Assembly: GCA_963921825.1 (NCBI GenBank)
Contig: OY997588.1
Location: forward strand, 51,654,803 to 51,718,802
Origin: Erodium maritimum
Lineage: Eukaryota; Streptophyta; Magnoliopsida; Geraniales; Geraniaceae
Reading direction: 5' to 3'
Length of the DNA: 64,000 nt
Shown here piece by piece: positions 45,555 to 57,620 of the stretch. The position numbers were made by a program, and so were the translations under genes. Position 1 is the first letter of the stretch; each line of letters opens with the position of its first letter. The notes below the pieces were generated by a model. The model had not been told where the DNA came from. It saw nothing but the letters and a program-made list of their open reading frames with translations, and did no database searches.

Positions 45555-48423
45555 TGTCACGCCCCAATTTCAGTAAACCGAACTTGGGACGCGAACATTT
45601 AAAACCATAAAACATTTGAAACCTGTTTTGAATAAATACTTTGAAATTACCATTTAGTTAATCAAAATCATAATTACAACTCAAAAAACGTCCCAACAAA
45701 AGGACAAAGTACAAGGTATCCGTCACTATACTCAAAAGATAAAACCCGGACTCCGCTCCTAGCTCCTCAAGCTTCGAGAGCTCACCTAGTCCGTCCTGTG
45801 ATCAGTACCTGTAGGAAAAGCAGCTAGGGATGAGCGTTCGCTCACCACCACAGATAACAGACTGACTACAGCATAATTAGTAGACAATGCCGGTAACACC
45901 CACAACAAACCCAACACCTGGGAATACGATTCCCAAACTCAAGTAACTCAACTGACACACAACCCGTTACTTTCCTCAACAGACTCAACACTCGGATTCG
46001 TAATGTAGACCCAACACAACGATCACGACCTCTTCCAAGGACTCAAAAGACCACCACGCAACACCCAAGATCACAAAGGATCGCACACCAAATAAGATCG
46101 CAAAGGATCGCATACCAGCTGCTCAGTAACCTCTCTCACTCACGCGCTTTGCCGAACCACTCAGGCCAGGCGGTCGACCTGTCTCAGTAACCTCACTCAC
46201 TCGCGCGCTTTGCCGAACCACTCAGGGCAGGCGGTCGACCTGTCTCAGTTGCCTCTCTCACTCATGCGCTTTGCCGAACCACTCAGGCCAGGCGGCCTCC
46301 CAAGACACACCAAAGGTAACCCACGGGCACTCGCGGCCTCCCAAGACACACCAACGGTAACTCACGGGCTTAACAACCCTACGGGCACTCACGGCTTCCC
46401 AAGATACACCAAACAGTAACTCACGGGCTCAACAACCCCACGGGCACTCATGGCTACCCAAGACACCAACTGTAAAGCACGGGCTCAACAACCCCACGGC
46501 ACTCACGGCCACCCAAGACACCAACAATAAAGTAACACGGGTTCAACAACCCAACGGGCACTCATGGCCTCCCAAGACAACAACACTAAAGTAACACGGG
46601 TTCAACAACCCAACGGGCACTCATGGCCACCCAAGACACAAACAATAAAGTAACACGGGTTCAACAACCCAACAGGCACTCATGGCCACCCACGACACAA
46701 ACAATAAAGTACAATCAACCTCCGGGCATAATAATGCCTCCAACAGTTCTAATATCAACAGTTTCACAATCAACCTCCGGGCATGGTCATATGCCTCCAG
46801 TATTCCTAATGTCGATAAGTTCACTGCTCCTACGACACTACTAAGTGTCTTATGCTTTTCTAATATTCGCTACGTTCCCGTATCATGCCTTTCTAATATT
46901 CGATAAACCTACTTAACCCACGACACCCCAGTGTCACATGCAATTCTAATGTTAACTTTCCCTAGTCAGGGCCGTGATCCGGCTACTTTTCCCTACCTCG
47001 TGCGTGTTCTCCAAAAGCTAACCAACAAGCACCGGTGTGATCTCGGTCACTCGCCTAGCTTTCCTCTCACTCGATCTGCAGCACGATCTAAAAGAACACA
47101 ATTTTAAGGCACTTTAAACTCGCGGGAATAAACTGAAATTCAATAAACTCGACGCCCAAATGTAACCCCGACAATGTTGATTACTCCCAAACTTCCCAAT
47201 TACTCGACATTGTCGATATTGGACCCGGAAAGGCCCGATTCTCCCGACATGGCGAATCAGCCCGGGTTTTGGAAACGCCCTTCCGGGGCTCCGAAAATTC
47301 CCGTTTTCGTTTCTACGGTCTTAGAATAATTCAAGGGTTCCTAGGCACTCGACGGAATCGAATTCCGACTTCCGGGTCATTTAGTTTGCGTTTCAAGTTT
47401 CTAAAACCTGTTAATTACAACTTTTCCAATTTAATTCCAAATTTCGATCCGGGTGTGGATTAACTACTTGGGGATCGTCCTAAACCACCCGAACACGAAA
47501 ACCCGATACTCGGGCATATGGGCCCCACCCGGCCACAATTAGGAAAATTTCCTTTTCGCCCCAAAACGTTCCTAACGAACCCCAAACCTCAACCATTCAT
47601 CTTTAAACCAATTCTAATCAAAACCCAACCATAATCAAACCGTTTAAACTCAAACCCTAAAATTCAAACGTATCAAAACGAAAATCGATTAGGTGCTCAC
47701 CGTAGGGAATGACGACGGGATGACGAATCTTCAATCGTTGAGTCGATCGGTCAGTCGGATCGTCGGGAAATCACCAAAATCTCCCATTTTCTTTCCTTTT
47801 CTCTCCTTCCCTTTCTCTCTCTTCTTTCTCTCTCCATTTCTCTTTTTTTTTTGAACAATTGCCGAACACCTCTCATCTTTCCCCTTTTATTTTTGTTTAA
47901 AAACAACTAACTTTCCTTATTTACAAAACTAACACCAACTTTTATTTACTTTAGTTTTGTTCAAAAAACCTAACACCACCACTTGTGTGACATGTGGCAA
48001 GTGGGTCCCATCCCTTTTTGGAAAATATCTTCTAGATATTTTTCAATCAGATTCGCGAAATTAGGCCGTCTCGGGCCCCGAACGGGTACTTTTTCCAAGA
48101 AATTATGAAACTTCACGGGCTACAAGGAAACGGCTCAACTAAGATCGCTGCGATGACGGCTAAGCTTTTTGGATTCAAAACGGTCATCGAATGGACCAAA
48201 ACGTCGCTCGGTTGACTTTTCCAGCGAAAAGTCAACATTTCCCAAATTGGTCATAAAGTTGCCCTGAGTCCCCCGGAACTCACTTTGGTCGATAATGGGG
48301 TCAACTTACGTCTGGTATGACCCTCGGAGTCAATTTTAGGTTTAATTAAGTGTCTGACCAAATTTTTTAAATTTTCCTGTTTTTCGCAGGTTTGACTGGC
48401 GTTGACCTGGAGTGGTTATTACA
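45555..48423 (-). mobile_element. solo Tekay-type LTR inside the LINE
   Basis: This 2869-bp LTR starts TGTCACGCCCC and ends GGTTATTACA. It is flanked by ATTGT at 45550-45554 and 48424-48428. There is no interior or primer site. It contains its own minisatellites (46130-46290 and 46290-46700). Sequence differences place it in a different subfamily from the LTRs at 2814-32823. The insertion is younger than the LINE and was later reduced by LTR recombination. Confidence 0.94.
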
Positions 48424-48816
48424 ATTGTTGTTGAATTGAATTCCTTCTAGATGCCCTTGTTGTACTGAGGCTTTAATGATCTTATTTAGGCCTTCTGCAA
48501 CAATTACAAAAAGTAATGGATAGAGTGCACATCCCTGTCTCAACCCTCTTGTCATTTGAAAGTCCTTGCTTGGAGTCCCATTTATAAGCACTGATACATA
48601 AGCTCTTAGGCAAGAACTGATCCAAAGCTTCCATCTTGATCCAAAATTCATCTTGGTTAGCAATTGCATAACAAAACCCCAACTTACTTTGTCAAAAGCT
48701 TTTTCAAAGTCAGCCTTGAACATCACTGCTTTCTTCTTAGAGGACTGAATGTCGTTTATCACTTCAGAGGAAATCAATATGCCATCCACTATCTGTCTGT
48801 CTTTGATAAAGCCAGA
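48424..48816 (-). pseudogene. LINE reverse transcriptase, middle portion
   Basis: The frame reads SGFIKDRQIVDGILISSEV, KADFEKAFDKVSWGFV and the GLRQGCALYPLLFVIVAEGL motif, then meets the solo LTR after GIQFNNN. It is separated from the upstream part by a single TAA (48817-48819). Confidence 0.87.
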
Positions 48817-50442
48817 TTATTCTTCCCCTATTAAGTAACCGATAACCTGCTTGAGTCTTGTGGATAGAATTTTGTAAGGACCACCCATGAGGCTAATGGG
48901 TTTGTAATCATCAAAGGTGAGAGGAGAAGAATTTTTTGGTATCAATGCCAAGAAGGAAGAATTTAGTCCTTTCCCTAGTTGTCCTGTCTCAAAGAAGAAA
49001 CTTAAGAACCTTAGGAGATCATCTTTTATGATTGGCCAACATACTTGGAAGAATTTTAAAGTATAACCATCTGGACCACTGGCCTTGTCAGCATTACATG
49101 CCATGATTGCTTGTATAGTTTCCTCCTCAGTAAATGGACTTTCTAGCCAAGAAGCTTGCAAATCTGTTAGTTTAGAGAAGGAGAGTTCTTCCAAAGTAAT
49201 ATCATTGGCCCTTGTAGCAGTAAATCTATTGGCAAAGTGTTCAGCTGCAGCTCCCTTTATTTGTGCAGGTTTGTCTAATAGCTCTTCATTATAAACAATG
49301 TGAGTAATTCTGTTGTTTTCTCCTTTGTAGTTTGTTATTTTGTGGAAGTACTTTGAGCCTTTGTCTCCCTCATCAATCCATTTTTTTCTTGCCTTTTGAC
49401 TCCAAACTTTGGATAACTGCTTGTATTTCAAGATCAAAGAAGCATTTAGAGCTCCTCTCTTTGTGCATTCCTGTGGAGAAAGAGGTCTGACTTCTACTAG
49501 GGTTTCAAGTATATCAATCTCCTTGGCCAGTAGAGAGATATGGGTCTCTATATGACCAAAAATGTTTTTGTTCCACTCCTTCAGGTCCTTTTTCAGTAGC
49601 TTCAGCTTCATCCACAAGACATGGTAAGGTTGACCTGAAATTTGGTATGAGTTCCAAAATTCCTTGACTGCTTTTAGAAACCTATTATCTTCTGTCCATA
49701 CATTTAAAAATTTGAATGGCCTAGGCCCCCAATCCATCATGTGATCATATAATATAACTGGCCTGTGATCTGAAATATTTTTTGGCAAACATAGTTGTGA
49801 AAGTGAATTGAATTTTGCTAAGAATTCCTGTGAGATGGGATATTTGTCTAATTTGGAGGCTCTAGACTGAGGTCCAAACCAAGTATACTTTCCTCCTTGT
49901 AGAGGTAGATCAATGAGAGCATTGGTGTTGATAAAATTTTGGAGACAGATCATATCAGAGCCTCCTGTTCTCTGTGAGGATCTTTCAAGAGGAGAGACTA
50001 TTGCATTGAAATCACCACCTATTAAGATCAGGACTTGAGTAGGTAGAGCTGTAAGAATTCTTCCCAGTTCTTCCCAAAGCTCCTTTCTTTGTGTTTTTGA
50101 ATTTGATGAGGCATATATGTCAATGAAGCAGCATCAAGAACCTGTGGATAACCACTTTCCTTGCCAAACCAGTCCTCCTTTGATTTCATATGAATTTGTA
50201 ATAGCAAAGTCACAAGTTTTCCATATAGAGATGATCCCTCCCTTTGTGTCTGAAGCATCCTTATAGCAGAAATCCCAGCCCCCTCTCAGATTACATGTTC
50301 TCAAAAAATTGGAGGGCATTGAATCAAGCTTTGACTCTTGTAGAAAGATGAAGTTGGGGGCTTGCTTGTATAGTAAGTCACTGAGGCATCTTCTTTTTTG
50401 AGGGGAAGCTATTCCTATGACATTCCAACTGAGGAATTTCAT
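48817..50442 (-). pseudogene. LINE ORF2 start: endonuclease and RT N-terminus
   Basis: The ATG at 50442 starts MKFLSWNVIGIASPQKRR and IFLQESKLDS, the APE-type endonuclease. After an in-frame TGA (50134-50136) the same frame gives IGGDFNAIVSPLERS, YTWFGPQSRASKLDKYPIS and SDHRPVILYDH, completing the endonuclease. RT starts with ADKASGPDGYTLKFFQVCW, ALIPKNSSP and YKPISLMGGPYKILSTRLK. The frame ends at TAA 48817-48819, where related elements have Gln. Confidence 0.87.
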
Positions 50443-50579
50443 AGTGCAATGTGTTTGAGCTTCTTTGTGTCCAACCTTAGATCTGGATCAGAATCTCTTT
50501 GAAGGTCTATGTAGTCATCATCAGAGCTCTTTTCCAAGTCACCTGACTGATTTTTGTATTCCTCCAAAGCCTGTAACTT
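50439..50579 (-). pseudogene. LINE ORF1 C-terminal end, overlapping ORF2 start
   Basis: The minus strand encodes about 46 residues rich in Asp, Glu and Lys (LEEYKNQSGDLEKSSDDDYID near the middle) ending at TGA 50441-50439. That stop overlaps the ORF2 ATG as ATGA, an arrangement that would suit re-initiation. The rest of ORF1 is lost by 5' truncation. Confidence 0.7.
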
Positions 50580-50877
50580 GTGTGGTTTTTATTTGTACTC
50601 TCAGTTTGATGTTGCTTCTATGTTGATGGTCGAGAAGATTATTAATCAGTTTTAGAAGCGGATTATACTTAGTTAATATACTTTTTGTTGTGCTCCGATA
50701 CTGAACTGAATGTATGGTACTGTAAAGTTTACATATTCTTTTGAGAAGTGAAAATAAACCCTCTTAATTTCATGTATCTTTCTACTTCTGAAACACTTCT
50801 CATTTTATTCATATAGTTACTGAAAAATAAAGTATATCTCTTGTTGATAAGTATATATAAGCGCAATATCGTACTAC
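50580..50877 (+). other. host DNA, possible terminal exon
   Basis: After CTCTCAG at about 50604 a short frame reads FDVASMLMVEKIINQF and then a TAG, followed by AT-rich sequence that could be a 3' UTR. The reading is speculative and no family is recognised. Confidence 0.25.
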
Positions 50878-53800
50878 TATAATAACCACTCCTGGTCAAC
50901 GCCAGTCAAACCTGCGAAAAATAGAAAAATTTAAAAATTTTAAGACAGACACTGAATTGAACCTAAAATTGACCCCGAGGGTCATACCGGACTTAAGATG
51001 ACCCCGATATCGACCAAAGTGAGTTCCGGGGGACTCAGGGCAACTTTCTGATCAATTTGGGAAATGTTGACTTTTCGCTGGAAAAGTCAACCGAGCGACG
51101 TTTTGGTCCATTCGAGGACCGTTTTGGGTCCAAAAAGCTTAGCTGTCGTCGCAGCGGTCTTAGTTGAGCCTTCTCCTTGTAGCCCGTGAAGTTTCGTAAT
51201 TTCTTGGAAAATGGGCCCATTCGGGGCCCGAGACGACCGAATTTCGCGAATCTGATTGAAAAATATCTACCAAGATATTTTTCTAACTCTTGGGACCCAC
51301 ACGACACTTGTCATAAATGTGGTGATGGTTTGTTTTTAAATTAAAGAAAAAGAAGTGAGAGGGTTATTTTTGTAAATAAGAGGTATGGGTTGGTTTTTGA
51401 ACAAAACAAAAGGCAAACAAGAGAGAAAGTGTCGGCCATATTCAAAAAAAGAGAAGAATTGGAGAGAGAAAGTAGAGAGAGGAAGGAGAAGGAGAAAAGG
51501 GAAAAAGAGAAGAGAGTGTGACGTTTTGGTGATTTCCCGACGATCCAACCAACGGATCGTCTCAACGATCGAAGAATCGAGCTCCCGTCATCATTCCCTA
51601 CGGTGAGAACCTAATTGATTTTCGTTTTGGTACGTTTAAAAGTTAGGGTTTGTGTTTAAACGGGTTAAATATGGATGAGTCGAGGTGTAGGGTTCGTTGG
51701 TAACGTTTTGGAGCGAAAAGGATCGGTTTCCGGTGACCAGAGGCTTGGGGGAGCTCCAGCCACCGTGGGTGGTGGCTGGCCGGACCTAGGACCGGCCACC
51801 ATGGTGGTGAACCGGTCCAAAACCGGTCCAGCCACCCACGGGTCTTGATGGCCGGGTGGGGCCCACGTGCTCGGGTCTCGGGTTTTCGTGTTCAGGTGGT
51901 TTAGGACGATCCCCAAGTCGTTAATCCACACCCGGAACGAATTTTGGAATTAAAATGTAAAAGTTTGAAATGACGGGTTTAGAAACTTTAAACGCGAATT
52001 AAATTGCTCGGAAGTCGGAAATTGATTCAGTCGATTACATTGGAACCCTTGAATTATTCTAAGATCGTAGAAACGAAAACGGGAACTTTTGGAGCCCTGG
52101 AAGGGCATTTCCAAAACCCGGGCAGATTCGCCATGTCGGGCGAATCGGGCCTTTACGGGTCCTTTATCGACAATGTCGAGTAATTGGGAAGTTTGGGAGT
52201 GATCGAAATTGTCGGGGTTACGTTTGGGCGTTAAGTTTATTGAATTTCAGTCTATTCCTGCGAGTTGTTAAGTGCCTTAAAATTGTGTTCTTTTAGATCG
52301 TGCCGCGGACCGAGGCAAGGGAAAGCTGGGTGAGTGACTGAGATCACACCGGAGCTCGTTGGTTGGCTTTTGGAGAACACGCTCGAGGTAGGGAAAAGTA
52401 GCCGGATCTCGGCCCTGACTAGGGAAAGTTAACAGTATAAATGCATGTGACACTGGGGTGTCGTGGGTTAAGTAGGTTTATCGAATATTAGAAAGGTAGG
52501 CGATACCGGGTAGTGTCGTATGATTCAGGAACGTATCGAACATTTGAACTGCATGTGACACTTAGTAGTGTCATAGGAGCAGAGAACTTATCGATGTTAG
52601 AATTACTGGAGGCATATGACCATGCCCGGGGGTTGATTGCGAACTTATCGATATTAGGAGTACTAGAGGCATATGACCATGCCCGGAGGTTGATTGTGAG
52701 ACTGTTGATATTAGAACTGCTGGAGGCATTGGTTATGCCCGGAGGTTGTTTGTGTAATTTGTGTCTTGGGTGGCCATAAGAGCCCGTACTTTACTGGTTG
52801 TGTCTTGGGTGGCCATGAGAGCCCGTACTTTACTGTTGTGTCTTGGGTGGCCTTGAGAGCCCGTGTTTTACCGTTGGTGTCTTGGGTGGCCGTGAGTGCC
52901 CGTGGGGTTGTTGAGCCCGTGAGTTACTATTGGTGTGTCTTGGGTGGCCATGAGTGCTCGTGGGGTTGTTGAGCCCGTGAGTTATTGTCGGTGTGTCTTG
53001 GGTGGCCGTGAGTGCCCGTGGGGTTGTTGAGCCCGTGAGTTACTGTTGGTGTGTCTTGGGAGGCCGTGAGTGCCCGTGGGGTTGTTGAGCCCGTGAGTTA
53101 TTGTCGGTGTGTCTTGGGTGGCCGTGAGTGCCCATGGGGTTGTTGAGCCCGTGAGTTACTGTTGGTGTGTCTTGGGAGGCCGTGAGTGCCCGTGGGGTTG
53201 TTGAGTCTGTGTTTTACCGTTGGTGTCTTGGGTGGCCATGAGTGCTTGTGGAGTGTTGAACCTGTGTTGTTGCTGTTTGTTGAACTTTGCTTGTGATTGT
53301 GATTGTGGTTACCTGAGGGTGGAAACCCGACTTTGTGTCGGGGAAGTTGCGTGGTGTGGCTAGCCTCACGACTGGGATCGGGGGAAGCGGAGAGGTTGTG
53401 GGCTAGCCCCCCGACTGGGATCGGGGGAAGGATTGCGAGGCTGGTGGGGTAGCTAGCCTCCCGACTGGGATCGGGAGAAGCGGAGAGGTTGTGGGCTAGC
53501 TTCCCGGCTGTGTGTCGGGAGAAGTTTCGTGGTTTGCGCGGGTGTGGCTAGTCACCCGATTATGATCGGGGGAAGGGGAGAGGTTGTGGGCTAGCCTCCC
53601 GATAGAGATCGGGAGAAGTTTGCGCGACAGGTCGACCGCCTGACCTGATTGGGATCGGTAAAAGCGCGAGAGACAGAGATGGGTTACTGAGCAGCTGGCG
53701 TGCGATCCTTTGTGATGTTGTTTGGTGTGCGATCCTTTGTGATCTTGGGTGTTGCGTGGTTGTCTGTCGTGTCGTTGGAGGAGGTCGTCGATCGTTATGT

Positions 53801-54257
53801 CGGCTCTACTTTACGTGTCCGAGTGTTGAGTCGGTTAAGGAAAGTGTCAGTGGGTGTGTGTCAGTCGGAGTACTTGAGTTGGGGATGGTGATCCCCGGTG
53901 TTGAGTTTTTTGTTGGTGTTGCCAGCATTGTCTGCTAAGTATGCCGTAGTCAGTCTGTTATCCGTGGCGGTGAGCGAACGCTCACCCCTAGCTGCTTTTC
54001 CTATAGGTACCGGTCGCAGGTTGGACTAGGTGAGCTTCTGAAGCTTGAAGAGCCAGAAGCGGGATTCTGGATTTATTTTGAGTCTAGCGACGGATACCAT
54101 ACTTTTGTCCACTTGTTGGGACGTATTTTAAGTTGTAAATATTATTTTGTTGAACAAATGGTGTTTTTAAAGTGGCTTAATGTAAAAGGTTTCAAAATGT
54201 TTTATTGTTTTAAAGGTTCACGTCCTGAGTTCGGTTTATTGAAATTGGGGCGTGACA
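50878..54257 (+). mobile_element. solo Tekay-type LTR, 3.38 kb
   Basis: It starts TATAATAACC (TG changed to TA) and ends GGGGCGTGACA, flanked by ACTAC at 50873-50877 and 54258-54262. No interior is present. It contains the 57-58 bp minisatellite with about eight or more units (52770-53270) and a second block with the core CTAGCCTCCCGACTGGGATC (53350-53610). Confidence 0.93.
53350..53660. repeat. minisatellite in solo Tekay LTR
   Basis: About five imperfect units alternate GGGATCGGGAGAAG-type and GAGAGGTTGTGGGCTAGC segments. The equivalent position in the 2814-32823 LTRs holds the unrelated-looking 49-bp units, so the block has turned over. Confidence 0.75.
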
Positions 54258-54873
54258 ACTACGGTTGCCAGGAAGATGTTATATTATAATGACTAGAAGC
54301 TGATTATAGGAATGCTAACAAAAATATTCACATTTACAAAGTTTGAGGGCAGCATTTAAAGAGAAAAAGTGTGTTTGTTTACTTTTGAAACCAAGAAATC
54401 CTTTCGAACTTCTCATCACTGAATTTGGTTGACCGATAATTGGTAATAAGCATTTCTGAAAGTAAAGAGATGATACAATTATACATCATCAAAGGATTCT
54501 TAACACTATTCTCAACCAGGTGAGCTCTAATTTTCCATATATTTTATGCGTACATATTATGTTAAAATAAGATATCATTCATTTACCTTCTCTGCATTCG
54601 TCTAGGTAGAGTCATTTATGGAACTGATGAATTTCGGAAAACATTACAACTTAAGAAGCATACTCAGCTGTTTATTTAGGAGAGTCGATAAAAACGATTG
54701 GCATGATGGTTACTGTTTATTTAGGCGCTACGTCACCCTTGTCCAGAACTATTCATCTCGTTGGTCGTCCCTTAGGTTCCAGAGAACGATCGGTGTCTCT
54801 GCTGTTCGGTTTGTATTTTTGTTATGTAAAGTTTATAAAATTATTAATGAATCTTTCTGTGCAAAAACAAAAG
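54258..54873 (+). other. host DNA, nothing recognised
   Basis: AT-rich sequence. The frame starting at 54618 (about 80 residues before it enters the MITE) has no recognisable domain and reads like chance. Confidence 0.4.
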
Positions 54874-55184
54874 GGATAATTGTCCAAAACTACCCTAAAG
54901 TTTCGTCCACAAACGAGTTGATGCGCAAAGTTTTGTCCACGCTTTTGTGGGTGCATTGAAGTTTTGCCCACGCTTTTGTGAGTGCATTGAAGTTTTGTCC
55001 ACGCTTCTATTCAATCCAGGAAGCAATGCCCCAAGGCCCCATACCATCATTCTGAACATCCCTATTAAGTCAAAACTAAAAAAGTCGTGGACAAAACTTC
55101 AGGGTAGTCACACAGTGTGGACGAAACTTTGTGCATCAACTCGTTTGTGGACGAAACTTTAGGGTAGTTTTGGACAATTATCCC
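54874..55184. mobile_element. 311-bp inverted-repeat MITE
   Basis: The ends are inverted repeats of about 67 bp with two mismatches, starting GGGATAATTGTCCAAAACTA. The interior has a short tandem of GTTTTGCCCACGC/GTTTTGTCCACGC units at 54950-55010. Flanks are A-rich (ACAAAA and AAAAAAAAC), so the target duplication is ambiguous. Long terminal inverted repeats without coding capacity indicate a DNA-transposon derivative, superfamily undetermined. Confidence 0.8.
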
Positions 55185-55481
55185 AAAAAAAACACACTCA
55201 ACACATGACGACCGATTACATAGAGTAAGTGTCACTTGTAGAATGCATGCCCCCCTAAAATATATATGTGATAGTTGAAAAAACAATAGTGGTAAAAATT
55301 ATTTTTATTTTTAAATATAATATTTAATACTTTTGTATTAATATGTGTAACAAATTATGGATACATGTTTTGAGATGATATTTTATATTAATTTTAATTT
55401 TATTTTATTTTGTAACATTCTACCAAGTGTGCGACTTAAAAAACTCAGGAAAAATAACAACAACGTTTACACGAAACAGGG
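55185..55481. other. AT-rich intergenic sequence
   Basis: Nothing recognised. The stretch 55290-55410 is almost pure A/T. Confidence 0.5.
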
Positions 55482-55765
55482 AATGGGCAAAGTTCAAAGC
55501 ATGAGGACTTTTCTTCTCTTTCAATTCATGGATCACTGCCCCAGGCTCTTGTTCGACCTCTCCTGTTTAACCTTATTGTGTTCCACTTCTTTCTGGGGTT
55601 TGGGTTGGGGAGGGTTTGGGTGGGGATGGATATTATTGTGAGTTTGGTAAGGTTCCTTTTTGTTGGTTCTCTTCTCTGGAGTGTGAGCTTTTTCTGTTTC
55701 TCTCTTTAAGTGTGTGTAGTTCCTTCCTAGGTTGAGTGTTTTTTTTGCAGGTTGTTGGATCAATC
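55482..55765 (+). mobile_element. LINE 3'-UTR fragment
   Basis: On the plus strand it follows the order of the LINE 3' UTR at 43985-43730 (minus strand). Shared landmarks are TTCTGGGGTT, GGGTTTGGG, GTGAGTTTGGTAAGG, TTTTCTGTTTCT and CTAGGTTGAGTG. It lacks ORF2 and a tail. It is a diverged, internal piece of a related LINE. Confidence 0.6.
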
Positions 55766-56012
55766 CTCCTTAAATGGGATTCATAAGAAGTTGAGGTTAC
55801 AAAGACCCTCAAATCTGAAGCTGACAAAACTGATACAAAATTTGCGGAAAAAGATGAATTGCTTGGTGATTTGCTGATTTAATCTTTGAAGAACATGATT
55901 TCCACTTCACAATCGGAAGCTCCCCTTTACTTGTGCTACAATCGGAAGCTCCCCTTTACTTGTGCTACAAGGCATCCTTGATAGGTTCTCCCTTTCATAA
56001 CTACAGGTTTAA
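55766..56012 (+). other. host DNA with an exon-like frame and a 29-bp tandem duplication
   Basis: Codons at 55793-55882 read EVTKTLKSEADKTDTKFAEK and then DELLGDLLI before TAA, a charged and gene-like composition, but no family is recognised. Two perfect 29-bp units follow at 55911-55939 and 55940-55968. Confidence 0.35.
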
Positions 56013-57620
56013 TGTCACGCCCCAATTTCAGTAAATCAAACTCGGGACGCGAACATTTAAAATAATAAAACATTTGACACCTGTTTTGAATAAACACTTC
56101 AAAAATCTCCATTTAGTTAATCAAAATAATATTTACAACTCAAAATAAGTCCCAACAGGTGGACAAAGTACGAGGTATCCGTCACTAGACTCAAAAGATA
56201 AAACCCAGAAAGCCACTCCTAGCTCTTCAAGCTTCAGAAGCTCACCTAGTCCAACCTGCAACCGATACCTGTAGGAAAAGCAGCTAGGGGTGAGCGTTCG
56301 CTCACCACCACGGATAACAGACTGACTACGGCATAATTAGCAGACAATGCTGGTAACACCAACAACAAACTCAACACCGGGGAAACACTATCCCCAAACT
56401 CGAGTAACTCAACTGACACACAACATGTTACTTTCCTCAACAGACTCAACACTCGGGCTCGTAAAGTAAACCCGACACAACCATCGACGACCCCCTCCAA
56501 AGACACGACAGAAAACTACGCAACACCAAACAAGATCACAAAGGATCGCACACCAAACAAGATCACAAAGGATCGCATCCTCGTCCGCTGCTCAGTGCTA
56601 AAAATGCTTACAACCTGCCGAGACTCAAACTCGTGTCAGGCTAGCCAAAGAATGCTCGCAACTTACTGAGACTCCAACTCGTAAGCCAGCCAAAGAATGC
56701 TCACAACCCCAAACCACACACGCGCGGCCAGGACCCCTTTACTGACAGGCGGGCCCCCTACCCCATCTGAACATGCAGACGCGTGTGCTCGTGGACCCCC
56801 GTTTCATGAAGCGGGCCCCCAACCTCAGGTAACCACAATCACAATCACAAACAAAGTTCAACAGACGGCAACAACACAAGTTCTGCACTCCACAGACACT
56901 CATGGCCACCCAAGACACCAACCGTAAGACACGGACTCAACACTCCACAAGCACTCACGGCCTCCCAAGATACACCACAATAACTCACGGGCTCAACAAC
57001 CCCGCGGGCACTCACGGCCACTCAAACCTACCAACAGTAAAGACACGGGTTCAACAACCCCACAGGCACTCATGGCCACCCAAGACACCAACAGTAAAAC
57101 ACGGGCTCTCATGGCCACCCAAGACACAACGGTAAAACACGGGCTCTCATGGCCACCCAAGACACAACGGTAAAACACGGGCTCTCATGGCCACCCAAGA
57201 CACAGCAGTAAAACACGGGCTCTCATGGCCACCCAAGACACAAAAAGCACAATCAACCTCCGCATAACCAATGCCTCCAACGTTCCTAATATCAACAGTT
57301 TCATAATCAACCTCCGGGCATGGTCATATGCCTCCAGTACTCCTAATATCGATAAGTTCACAATCAACATCCGGGCATGGTCATATGCCTCTAGTAATTC
57401 TACTATCAACAAGTTCACTGCTCCTACGACACTACTAAGTGTCACATGCATTTACAAACTTCGATAACCTATTTAACCCACGACACCCCAAGTGTCACAT
57501 GCATTTCTAATATTCGATAACCTACTTAACCCACGACACCCCAAGTGTCACATGCAATTCTACTGTTAACTTTCCCTAGTCAGGGCCGAGATTCGGCTAC
57601 TTTTCCCTACCTTGTATATG
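56013..57620 (-). repeat. Tekay-type LTR, first part
   Basis: It starts TGTCACGCCCC after TTTAA and runs through minisatellites (56885-57240) to the Reina-like insertion at 57621. It resumes at 63232. Confidence 0.88.

Larger units (their letters stand above)
43031..50579 (-). mobile_element. LINE (L1-like), 5'-truncated in ORF1, split by a solo LTR
   Basis: On the minus strand it runs from the end of ORF1 (50579) through ORF2 to a poly-A tail (poly-T at 43032-43041 before GATCGGC). A solo Tekay LTR with its ATTGT duplication interrupts RT; without it the ORF2 frame is continuous across the site. ORF2 has two in-frame stops before the interruption, and another stop plus one frameshift after it. 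The 5' truncation inside ORF1 is typical of incomplete reverse transcription. Confidence 0.88.

Noticed and set aside
54618..54959. 113-residue frame as a host gene
   Set aside because: No domain, no supporting splice or codon pattern, and its end runs into the MITE.
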